Source: Bacteroidales bacterium
GTDB lineage: Bacteria; Bacteroidota; Bacteroidia; Bacteroidales; Muribaculaceae
Assembly (NCBI GenBank): GCA_014800605.1
Contig: JAAVFS010000016.1
Coordinates: forward strand, 1 to 40,040
DNA length: 40,040 bases
Reading direction: 5' to 3'
The stretch's first letter is position 1. Each line of letters begins with the position of its first letter. Below the pieces are notes generated by a model. It was not told the DNA's origin, did not search any database, and worked only from the letters and a program-made list of their open reading frames with translations. The position numbers and the translations under genes were made by a program. Below, one piece after another: positions 1 to 7,695 of this stretch.

Positions 1-3
1 ATG

Positions 4-30
4 ATGGGCTCGGACTCTTCCTTAGCCCAT
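4..30. terminator. Weak hairpin at window start
   Basis: ATGGGCT (4-10) and AGCCCAT (24-30) form a 7-bp stem with a 13-nt loop, followed by a short T-containing stretch. It may be the terminator of a gene left of the window. There is no real T-tract, so this is tentative. Confidence 0.3.
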
Positions 31-149
31 TCATTTACAAATTTATAATAAATTTAGATACTAACAAAGTCTTAACTGTCGCCACATGTGTTAATGGGGA
101 GAAATTAAAAAATGTGGGTGGGGATTGGGGAGATATTAAATATATTTTA

Positions 150-157
150 TAAATTTG
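150..157 (+). promoter_or_regulatory. Candidate -7 box for glpABC operon
   Basis: TAAATTTG fits the Bacteroidetes -7 consensus TAnnTTTG and lies 21 bases before the glpA start. The matching -33 element is poor: only TTGG at 125-128, 21 bases upstream. The leader would be short and AT-rich, as is usual in this phylum. Confidence 0.5.
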
Positions 158-178
158 TGAACCAAGTGTAGAAACGTA

Positions 179-1882
179 ATGCTTACAAAAAGAAAAGAAT
201 ACGATGTAATAATCATCGGAGGCGGAGCTACGGGCGCGGGCACGGCTCGCGATTGTGCGCTTCGCGGTCTGAGCGTGCTGCTGGTGGAGCGATATGACTT
301 CACGGCGGGCGCTACCGGGCGTAATCACGGCCTGCTCCACAGCGGAGCGCGATATGCTGTCACTGACCGTGAGAGCGCTACGGAATGTATCAAGGAGAAT
401 ATGATCCTGCGGCGGGTCGCGCGCCACTGTGTCGAGGAGACCGGTGGCCTCTTTATTACTCTGCCGGAGGATGACCTTGGATATCAGAAGCTTTTCGTCG
501 ACTCGTGTGAGGCTGCCGGCATCCATGCTGAGGTGATTGACCCGGAGCTGGCCAGGCGTCTTGAGCCGTCGGTCAATCCGGCTCTGACGGGTGCGGTCAA
601 GGTACCCGACGGGGCTATCGACCCGTTCAGACTGACGACGGCTAATGTGGTCGATGCCACGATGCATGGCGCCGATGTCCTGACCTATCACGAAGTGGTC
701 GGGCTGATCAAGAGCGGCGACCGCATCGAGGGTGTCAAGCTGATGGATGTGCGCACGGGCGCGCGTTCGGAGGCTCGCGGACGCCTCGTCATCAACGCCG
801 GTGGCATCTGGGGCGCCGGGATAGCGGCCAAGGCGGGAGTGACTGTAAATATGTTCCCGGCCAAGGGGTCGCTGCTGATCTTCGGCCATAGAATCAACAA
901 TCTGGTGATCAATCGCTGCCGCAAGCCTGCAAATGCGGATATCCTCGTGCCGGGCGACACGATATGCCTTATCGGCACGACGAGCGATCGCGTTCCATAT
1001 GACCAGATCGACCACATGACGGTCACCCCGGAGGAGGTCGACATCCTGATGGGTGAGGGCGCCAAGCTGGCCCCGTCGCTTGCCCACACCCGCATCCTGA
1101 GAGCCTACGCCGGCGTCAGGCCCCTTGTGGCGTCAGACGACGACCCGTCAGGCCGCTCGATAAGCCGCGGCATAGTCTGTCTGGACCACGCCACCCGCGA
1201 TGGCCTCGAAGGTTTCATCACAGTCACCGGCGGCAAGCTGATGACCTATCGCCTGATGGCCGAGTGGGCCACCGACATGGCAATGCGCAAGCTCGGCGCT
1301 ACTGACCCCGGATGCGTCACGGCCACCAAGCCTCTGCCTGGCTCCGAGCCTGCCGAGGTCAGGAAGGAAAAGAAGCGACTCAAGGGGTGGAACCGCCGCA
1401 AGTCGCACGTCATAGAGCTCTCGACCGAGCAGCTCGCGGCCGAGGGGCGCCACGGCACCCTGAGCCGCAAGATCGACACCCGCGATGCAGCGAGTGAAGC
1501 GCTCGTCTGCGAGTGTGAGCAGGTGTCGGTCGGCGAGGTCAATTATGCTATCAATGAGCTGCATGTCCACAATCTGCTCAACCTGCGCCGACGCACACGT
1601 CTGGGCATGGGTACCTGTCAGGGTCAGCTCTGCGCCTGCCGCGGCGCCGGACTTTTAGCCAAGGCCGGAGCTTGCGCCGATGCCGCGCTGGCCGATCTCG
1701 GATGGTTTATCAATGAGCGCTGGAAGGGGATGAGCCCCGTAGCATGGGGTGAGACCATAAAGGAGGTGCAGCTGATGTCGTGGCTCTATGAGGGAGTCGG
1801 AGGGCTGACCGAAGGGCGCCGTCAGCAGATGGACAGCGATATGGATTCTCAGCATGAAGCAAATACGGAGGATAAGAAATGA
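179..1882 (+). CDS. glpA: Anaerobic glycerol-3-phosphate dehydrogenase subunit A
   Basis: This is the FAD-binding catalytic subunit of the membrane-associated anaerobic G3P dehydrogenase, which oxidises sn-glycerol 3-phosphate to dihydroxyacetone phosphate. The N-terminus has a Rossmann FAD motif (IIIGGGATGAG, residues 11-21), then the DAO-family segment GRNHGLLHSGARYA (about 47-60). Near residues 440-500 is a BFD-like [2Fe-2S] region with paired cysteines (CEC, then CQGQLCAC), typical of GlpA and absent from aerobic GlpD. At 567 residues it is slightly longer than E. coli GlpA. The stop overlaps the glpB start (ATGA), so the two are translationally coupled. The ATG at 179 follows an AT-rich leader with a -7 box at 150-157. 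The family assignment is firm. Confidence 0.93.
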   Translation: MLTKRKEYDVIIIGGGATGAGTARDCALRGLSVLLVERYDFTAGATGRNHGLLHSGARYAVTDRESATECIKENMILRRVARHCVEETGGLFITLPEDDLGYQKLFVDSCEAAGIHAEVIDPELARRLEPSVNPALTGAVKVPDGAIDPFRLTTANVVDATMHGADVLTYHEVVGLIKSGDRIEGVKLMDVRTGARSEARGRLVINAGGIWGAGIAAKAGVTVNMFPAKGSLLIFGHRINNLVINRCRKPANADILVPGDTICLIGTTSDRVPYDQIDHMTVTPEEVDILMGEGAKLAPSLAHTRILRAYAGVRPLVASDDDPSGRSISRGIVCLDHATRDGLEGFITVTGGKLMTYRLMAEWATDMAMRKLGATDPGCVTATKPLPGSEPAEVRKEKKRLKGWNRRKSHVIELSTEQLAAEGRHGTLSRKIDTRDAASEALVCECEQVSVGEVNYAINELHVHNLLNLRRRTRLGMGTCQGQLCACRGAGLLAKAGACADAALADLGWFINERWKGMSPVAWGETIKEVQLMSWLYEGVGGLTEGRRQQMDSDMDSQHEANTEDKK

Positions 1883-3117
1883 AATTTGACACTATAATAA
1901 TAGGAGGCGGCCTCAGCGGCATGACAGCGGGCATCACGCTCGCACGCGCCGGACAGCGGGTAGCCATCTTTTCGACAGGCCAGAGTGCCCTGCAATTCAG
2001 CTCCGGCTCGATGGAGCTGCTCGGACAGCTCGACGGCGAGCCGGTGGAGCGCCCGACCGAAGCTTTTGACTCTCTACCCGAGAGCCACCCTTACCGTCGT
2101 ATCGGCAAAGCGAAGTGGCTCGACCTGCTCGGCCACGTGCAGCCGATGCTGAGCGAAGCGGGAATCAACACGATAGGCGACACCTCGCGCAATCGCTGGC
2201 GCCTGACCCCCTTAGGCAAGATCAAGCCGGCATGGCTGACGCTTGACGACTTCGCCACATTCACGTCGCCCGACAAGCTCCCGTGGCGCAGCGTGGCACT
2301 GGTCAACATAACCGACTTTATCGACTTCTACCCCCGGTTTCTGGCTCCGACGCTTGAGCGCCGCGGCGTGAAGTGCCGGCAGGAGTCGGTGACTATACCG
2401 CGCCTGGAGAAGCTGCGCCGGAGTAGCACCGAGATGCGCGCCCCGACCGTCGCCCGACTCCTTGATGACGACGCCATACGCCAGATCGCAGGCCGACTCA
2501 ATGTGATAGCCCGCGATGTCGATGCGCTGATCATGCCGGCTGTCGTCGGCCTTAGAGACGACCATCAGCTCACCCTGCTCCGCCGCCTGATCGTGAAGCC
2601 GGTTTACTTCGTGACCACAATGTCGGCCTCTGTCCCCGGCATCAGAATCCAGATGCAGCTCGATGCCTATTTCAAGAAGCTCGGCGGAATGCTGTTCCCT
2701 GGCGATACCGTAGTCAAAGCCAACATGGATGGCGACAAGATCCGCGCCGTCTACACCGTCAATCATGGCGACGAGCCGCTCGAAGCTGACAATTACATGC
2801 TCGCATCGGGGTCATTCTTCGGCAATGGCCTTGTAGCGCTCCCCGACCGGATCATAGAGCCGGTCCTCGGCCTTGATGTCGAGGCACCCGGTCTGCGCGC
2901 CGAGTGGTATAAGCCCGACCTCTATGATGCTCAGCCCTTTATGGCTTTCGGAGTCAAAAGCGACGAGAGCTTCCGGCCGTCACTCGACAGCCGGACCATC
3001 AGCAATCTATATGCCGTCGGCTCAATTCTCGGCGGCTGCAACCCCATCAAGGAGGGGTGCGGAGCCGGAGTCGCAATTCTGACAGCTATGTTTGCTGCCG
3101 ATAAAATACTTGAATGA
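1879..3117 (+). CDS. glpB: Anaerobic glycerol-3-phosphate dehydrogenase subunit B
   Basis: GlpB is the second flavoprotein subunit of the GlpABC complex and carries electrons between GlpA and the iron-sulfur subunit GlpC. The N-terminal motif IIIGGGLSGMTAGITLARAG is a dinucleotide-binding fold, followed by the SSGSMELLG segment characteristic of GlpB. A second conserved block near the C-terminus (NLYAVGSILGGCNPIKEG) also fits. Length is 412 residues, close to the usual 415-420. The gene overlaps glpA by 4 bases and is followed by glpC after 15 bases, the canonical glpABC order. Nothing appears truncated. Confidence 0.92.
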   Translation: MKFDTIIIGGGLSGMTAGITLARAGQRVAIFSTGQSALQFSSGSMELLGQLDGEPVERPTEAFDSLPESHPYRRIGKAKWLDLLGHVQPMLSEAGINTIGDTSRNRWRLTPLGKIKPAWLTLDDFATFTSPDKLPWRSVALVNITDFIDFYPRFLAPTLERRGVKCRQESVTIPRLEKLRRSSTEMRAPTVARLLDDDAIRQIAGRLNVIARDVDALIMPAVVGLRDDHQLTLLRRLIVKPVYFVTTMSASVPGIRIQMQLDAYFKKLGGMLFPGDTVVKANMDGDKIRAVYTVNHGDEPLEADNYMLASGSFFGNGLVALPDRIIEPVLGLDVEAPGLRAEWYKPDLYDAQPFMAFGVKSDESFRPSLDSRTISNLYAVGSILGGCNPIKEGCGAGVAILTAMFAADKILE

Positions 3118-3132
3118 AAAACGCAATAACAG

Positions 3133-4392
3133 ATGATAGATCAACTCAATATAAGCGAAAACAACTTTGAGCAGTGTATCAAGTGTACGGTATGCACCGT
3201 CTACTGCCCGGTGACGGCGGTCAATCCGCTCTATCCGGGTCCGAAGCAGGCCGGTCCTGACGGAGAGCGCTACCGACTCAAACACCGCGACTTCTATAAT
3301 GAGGCCCTCAAATACTGCCTCAACTGCAAGCGATGCGAAGTGGCGTGTCCCTCAGGCGTGCGCATCAGCGACATAATCCTCTCGGCGCGCAATCGCTACA
3401 GCAAGGGCTCAGCCGGCGTGCGCGATCGCATGCTGGCCCACACCGACATGATGGGCGGCCTGGCCACACGACTGAGCCCGACGGTCAACGGCCTCCTGCG
3501 CCTGAAGCCCGTCAAGCTGGCTATGGACCTGACGCTGGGCATCGACCGCCGACGCACATTCCCGGCCTATACTCCCCGAAAGTTTACTACCTGGTATCGT
3601 CGCCACGCAGCCGAGCGTCAGGCACGCTTCGCCAATCAGGTGACCTACTTCCATGGCTGCTATGTCAACTACAATTTCCCGCGTCTGGGCAAGGACCTTA
3701 TAAAGGTGATGAATGCCATCGGATGGGGCGTGCAGCTTATGAAGGATGAAAAATGTTGTGGAGTTGCCCGCATCGCCAACCGCCTCATCAAGCAGGCCAC
3801 CGAGGCCGCCAAGGTCAATCTGCGCGAGATAGGCACAGCTGTCGACGCCGGCCGCGACGTCATCTCGACATCCTCGACCTGCGTGATGACCATGCGCGAC
3901 GAGTATCCCCACGTGCTCGGCCTCGACAATTCGGCAGTGCGCGAAAGCATCATGACAGCCACCCGCTTCCTCTACAATCTGGTCGAGAGCGGACGCGTCA
4001 AGCTAGCCTTCAAGTCCGACTATCGTCTGCACGCAGCCTATCACACGCCCTGTCATCTTGTACGCCTGGGCTGGGGCGTGTATTCGACCGAGCTGCTCAA
4101 GATGATACCGGGACTGCAGCTGACCATCCTCGACTACAACTGCTGCGGCATAGCCGGAACCTATGGCTTCAAGAAAGAGAATTATGCTTACTCGCAGGCC
4201 ATAGGCAAGCAGCTATTTGACTCGATAGCCGAGGCCGCGCCCGATATCGTGGCTACCGACTGCGAGACGTGTAAGTGGCAGATCGAGATGTCGACGGGGC
4301 TTAAAGTGGCCAACCCGATATCGATTATCGCCGATGCACTCGATGTTGAGGCCACCCGACAGTTAAATAATGTATCGACTCCTGCGGAGTAA
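3133..4392 (+). CDS. glpC: Anaerobic glycerol-3-phosphate dehydrogenase iron-sulfur subunit C
   Basis: GlpC anchors GlpAB to the membrane and passes electrons to menaquinone. Two 4Fe-4S ferredoxin motifs lie at the N-terminus (CIKCTVCTVYCP near residues 15-26, and CLNCKRCEVACP near 62-73). Two CCG cysteine-rich domains follow, visible as KCCGVAR (about 207-213) and NCCGIAG (about 336-342). This is the standard GlpC or heterodisulfide-reductase-like layout, and 419 residues is normal. It is the third gene of the glp operon; a 48-base AT-rich gap separates it from the transporter gene. Confidence 0.92.
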   Translation: MIDQLNISENNFEQCIKCTVCTVYCPVTAVNPLYPGPKQAGPDGERYRLKHRDFYNEALKYCLNCKRCEVACPSGVRISDIILSARNRYSKGSAGVRDRMLAHTDMMGGLATRLSPTVNGLLRLKPVKLAMDLTLGIDRRRTFPAYTPRKFTTWYRRHAAERQARFANQVTYFHGCYVNYNFPRLGKDLIKVMNAIGWGVQLMKDEKCCGVARIANRLIKQATEAAKVNLREIGTAVDAGRDVISTSSTCVMTMRDEYPHVLGLDNSAVRESIMTATRFLYNLVESGRVKLAFKSDYRLHAAYHTPCHLVRLGWGVYSTELLKMIPGLQLTILDYNCCGIAGTYGFKKENYAYSQAIGKQLFDSIAEAAPDIVATDCETCKWQIEMSTGLKVANPISIIADALDVEATRQLNNVSTPAE

Positions 4393-4440
4393 CCTTCATA
4401 GACAATAATACAATCATACAAACAGTATAGACTCACCATC

Positions 4441-5949
4441 ATGTCGAAAAACGACCCTTACAGCTCGCTTGGAGCTGATCGCAAGCGCTTTATGTCGTGG
4501 CAGATGCGCACGATCCTGGTAACAATGATCGGCTATGCCATCTTCTACTTTGTCAGAAAGAATTTTTCGGTTGCCATGCCGGCTCTCTCGGCCGAATATG
4601 GCATTAACAACAAAAGCTTCGGCTGGATCATCATGGCAGGCTCCTTGGTCTATGGTGTCTCCCGCTTCGTCAACGGATACCTTGTCGACAGAATACGTGC
4701 GAAGGTGGTGATGGCAGTCGGACTGCTGCTGTGTGCCTTGTCAAACTTTGCTTTTGGCTTCGGTGCTGACCTGAGTTCATGGCTGACAGGAGTCAGCAAC
4801 GGACCCCGAATGGTCGAGATGCTCATCCTGATCATGGGCGTGACTATCATTCTCAATCAGTATTTTCAGGGTCTCGGCTATCCTCCGTGTGCGCGCATTC
4901 TGCCCCACTGGATCCACCCCTCGGAGCTGGCGACCAAGATGTCGATATGGAATTGCAGCCACTCGATAGGCGCTGCCTTTGCCGTAGTGGTCTGCGGCTA
5001 CATCCTCGGCCACTTCGGATCTGACCTCTCGGCTGACACCCATCTGCGCCTGACAATCTCCGAAAACCTTCTCGCCACCGGCACAACCCCTGCTGACCTC
5101 GAGCGAAATGTCACCACATTCATCACCCACGTGGGCGCGTGGAAATGGTGCTTCTGGCTGCCGGCATGTCTGGCTGTAGCCGGAGCGATCGGCATATTCT
5201 TCGGTCTGAAAGATGATCCTAAGGAAGCCGGCCTCCCCGACCTCCCCGGCACGAGCCTCGGCAACTACAAAGGCGCGAAAAACAAGGCTGCACGCCGCAA
5301 GTTTGAGTCGGTCATGGTGTGGCGCAACCGCTGGGTCTGGACATTCTGCATCGCCAATCTGTTTGTCTACGTAGTCAGAATGGGTATCCTTGACTGGGGC
5401 CCGAAATTCCTGACCGAGAGCCGCGGACTGTCGATCGGCAGCGCTACCTGGTCGGTAGCCGCCTTTGAGATAGCCGGCGTGGTCGGCACCCTGTTCGCCG
5501 GATGGGCCACTGACAAGCTCTTCCACGGCAAGGGGCATCGTATGTGCGTGTTCTGCATGCTCGGCGCGGCCATCTTTATGACGATCTTCCGATTCCTTCC
5601 CGAGACCACAAGCCTGACATGGACCGTCCTCGTGCTCGTCGGAGCCGGATTCTGCATCTACGGCCCGCAGGCGCTGATCGGCATCGAGCTTGGTAATCAG
5701 GCTACCAAAGAGGCCTCAGCCCGTGCTAACGGACTCGCCGGCATTCTGGGTTATCTCGGCGCCGGTCTCTCCGGTCTGCTCGTGGGCTATGTGGCCGATG
5801 CAGCCGGATGGACGATGGTATTCCAGTCGATTATCATCGTGGCTGTCATCGGTATGGTGATCCTGCTGACAATGTGGCGTGCCCCTCGCGACGGCTATGA
5901 GCGCGCCGCCTCTATCGACTATTCAGATGTGAAATCAGACAAAGAATAA
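4441..5949 (+). CDS. glpT: MFS organophosphate:phosphate antiporter, probable glycerol-3-phosphate transporter
   Basis: A multi-pass inner-membrane protein of the OPA branch of the major facilitator superfamily (GlpT/UhpT/PgtP). The N-terminus carries the family signature YFVRKNFSVAMPAL within TM1, and further helices run to about residue 480. Position directly after glpABC points to glycerol 3-phosphate as substrate. The protein is 502 residues against about 450 for E. coli GlpT. The extra length seems to lie in two non-helical stretches: around residues 100-125 (GADLSSWLTGVSNGPRM) and around 195-230 (a polar segment between two helices). Substrate is inferred from context; a hexose-phosphate or phosphoglycerate carrier is possible. 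Confidence 0.82.
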   Translation: MSKNDPYSSLGADRKRFMSWQMRTILVTMIGYAIFYFVRKNFSVAMPALSAEYGINNKSFGWIIMAGSLVYGVSRFVNGYLVDRIRAKVVMAVGLLLCALSNFAFGFGADLSSWLTGVSNGPRMVEMLILIMGVTIILNQYFQGLGYPPCARILPHWIHPSELATKMSIWNCSHSIGAAFAVVVCGYILGHFGSDLSADTHLRLTISENLLATGTTPADLERNVTTFITHVGAWKWCFWLPACLAVAGAIGIFFGLKDDPKEAGLPDLPGTSLGNYKGAKNKAARRKFESVMVWRNRWVWTFCIANLFVYVVRMGILDWGPKFLTESRGLSIGSATWSVAAFEIAGVVGTLFAGWATDKLFHGKGHRMCVFCMLGAAIFMTIFRFLPETTSLTWTVLVLVGAGFCIYGPQALIGIELGNQATKEASARANGLAGILGYLGAGLSGLLVGYVADAAGWTMVFQSIIIVAVIGMVILLTMWRAPRDGYERAASIDYSDVKSDKE

Positions 5950-5953
5950 ACCA

Positions 5954-6811
5954 ATGAACGACAAGATAATAACTGACCTCAGCCACGACGGCCTGATGGC
6001 TGCCTGCCGCCGTATCAAGCATGTCACTCTAGATATGGACGGCACCATCTATCTCGGTGCCAATCTCTTCCCATGGACCCTCGGCTTCCTGCAGCAGCTC
6101 AGAGACAACGGCATCGGATATTCATTCCTGACCAATAACCCCACCAAGTCGGTCGGCGACTATCTGAAAAAACTCTCCAAGCTCGGCATCGAGGCTAAGC
6201 CGGAAGAGGTCTACACTACCGCCGTAGCCACGATCGACTATCTGCGTCTCCATCTGCCGGAGGCCAAGCGCCTGTTTATCATGGGTACCCCGAGCATGGT
6301 AGCCGAGTTTGAGGCCGCCGGATACGAGAGCGTAGCCGATGACCACGCGGAGCGCCCGGACGCACTTATCGTAGCCTTCGATATGACGCTGACCTACGAC
6401 CGCCTCTGCCGCGCAGCATGGTGGGCATCGCAGGGAGTCCCCTATATCGCTACCAACCCTGACCGCGTATGCCCGACCGATCTCCCGACCATCCTTGTCG
6501 ACTGTGGATCGATGACCGAGTGCATCCACCACGCTACGGGGCGCTACCCCGACGTCGTCATCGGCAAGCCTAACCCCGACATGCTCCGCTGCATCATGGA
6601 AAAGCGCGGCCTGGAGCCTGACGAAGTGGCCATGTGCGGCGACCGCATATATACCGACGTAGCCTCCGCGCGCAATGCCGGCGCCCTCGGGGTGCTCGTG
6701 CTCTCTGGCGAGACCACGCTGGAGACAGCCATGGCCCACGACCCCCGTCCGGCTATCACAGCTGCTACTGTGGCTGACTTTGGTAATCTGTTAATCGAGT
6801 CAAGAAAATAA
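5954..6811 (+). CDS. HAD-IIA family phosphatase (NagD/phosphoglycolate phosphatase-like)
   Basis: A cytoplasmic HAD-superfamily hydrolase of subfamily IIA. Motif I is LDMDGTIY (nucleophile D27, acid/base D29), motif II is FLTNNPTKS, motif III lysine is in VIGKPNPDM (near residue 205), and motif IV is CGDRIYTDV (near 229). The C2 cap between motifs II and III is complete. Members hydrolyse small phosphates such as nucleotides, 2-phosphoglycolate or glycerol 3-phosphate. The gene starts 4 bases after the glpT-like stop, so an activity on G3P or a related triose phosphate is a reasonable inference that the sequence does not prove. Length 285 is normal. Confidence 0.85.
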   Translation: MNDKIITDLSHDGLMAACRRIKHVTLDMDGTIYLGANLFPWTLGFLQQLRDNGIGYSFLTNNPTKSVGDYLKKLSKLGIEAKPEEVYTTAVATIDYLRLHLPEAKRLFIMGTPSMVAEFEAAGYESVADDHAERPDALIVAFDMTLTYDRLCRAAWWASQGVPYIATNPDRVCPTDLPTILVDCGSMTECIHHATGRYPDVVIGKPNPDMLRCIMEKRGLEPDEVAMCGDRIYTDVASARNAGALGVLVLSGETTLETAMAHDPRPAITAATVADFGNLLIESRK

Positions 6812-6813
6812 GT

Positions 6814-7596
6814 ATGAAAAAGTTGATATTCAGTCTGATGGCAGCTATCGGCTGCTTCAGCGTAAAGGCCGTAGAGCCCATCGTAATCCAATTGCACCCC
6901 GACTCAGAGGAGAGCCCGACACTCTGGGTCTATCCCGCTGAAAATGGTGACGGCACAGCTATCATCAGCTGCCCCGGCGGCGCCTATGGCTGGCACGCTA
7001 TGGACCATGAGGGACACGAATTTGCCCCGTGGCTCAACGAAAACAGCATCACCTACGCCGTGCTCCGCTATCGCCTGCCGCAGGGACGCCACGACGTACC
7101 CTCGGCTGATGCTATGGAGGCTATCCGGCTGATGCGTAGCCATGCAGCTGAATGGAAGGCTGATAAGGTCGGCATCATGGGTTTCTCCGCCGGCGGCCAT
7201 CTCGCTTCCACCGTCGCCACTCATGCTACAGGCGACTCTCGCCCCGACTTCCAGATACTTTTTTATCCGGTCATCACGATGAACCCATCCTACTCCCACC
7301 CGCTGACCCATGACAACCTGCTCGGCGACTCTGCGACAGTGGCGATGGAGTCATATTACTCCAACGAACTTCAGGTGTCGGCGACTACACCTCCGGCGTT
7401 GATCCTCAGCTCATGGGACGATGACGCCGTGCATATCTCCAACACCCTCAACTATTCGCGCGCGCTGGCTGCAGCCGGAGTGCCCGCATCGGTCTACATT
7501 TTCCCGACGGGTGGCCACGGTTGGGGCTTCCACGACACGTTCCCCTACAAGCCGGTTTGGCAGACCGTATTCCTCGCTTGGCTTAAGAGCCTGTAA
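6814..7596 (+). CDS. Secreted alpha/beta hydrolase (esterase, BD-FAE/acetyl-esterase type)
   Basis: An alpha/beta-hydrolase with an N-terminal signal sequence (about residues 1-19, MKKLIFSLMAAIGCFSVKA), so probably periplasmic. The oxyanion-hole element is CPGGAYGW (53-60), the nucleophile elbow is GFSAGGH with S125, a candidate acid lies in SSWDDDAVH (about D203/D204), and the histidine is in PTGGHGWGFH (H235). Such proteins are often labelled endo-1,4-beta-xylanase in databases but resemble carbohydrate acetyl-esterases. It begins 2 bases after the HAD gene, so it belongs to the glp operon. Its substrate is unknown; a deacylase producing glycerol phosphate or sugar substrates is conceivable. 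Confidence 0.8.
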   Translation: MKKLIFSLMAAIGCFSVKAVEPIVIQLHPDSEESPTLWVYPAENGDGTAIISCPGGAYGWHAMDHEGHEFAPWLNENSITYAVLRYRLPQGRHDVPSADAMEAIRLMRSHAAEWKADKVGIMGFSAGGHLASTVATHATGDSRPDFQILFYPVITMNPSYSHPLTHDNLLGDSATVAMESYYSNELQVSATTPPALILSSWDDDAVHISNTLNYSRALAAAGVPASVYIFPTGGHGWGFHDTFPYKPVWQTVFLAWLKSL

Positions 7597-7612
7597 GACC
7601 CTTGGCATAAAT

Positions 7613-7644
7613 TTTGTAGGTTAGGCGGATTTCAACTACCTTTG
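7613..7644 (+). promoter_or_regulatory. Consensus Bacteroidetes promoter for the GH97 gene
   Basis: TTTG at 7613-7616, exactly 20 bases of spacer, then TACCTTTG at 7637-7644 (consensus TAnnTTTG). The GH97 start codon is 51 bases further. This shows that GH97 can be transcribed independently of the glp operon. Confidence 0.8.
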
Positions 7645-7695
7645 TGGAGAGAATAGCAAACCACAAATATCAGGGAGTACCATCCCCCTTATGCC

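Noticed and set aside
35-1087. 350-residue minus-strand ORF opposite glpA, and many other long antisense ORFs in the track (for example 4777-5538, 8209-9153, 33096-33815)
   Set aside because: They lie opposite well-supported genes, have low-complexity composition rich in Arg, His and Ser, and show no family features. High GC at third positions makes such shadows common.
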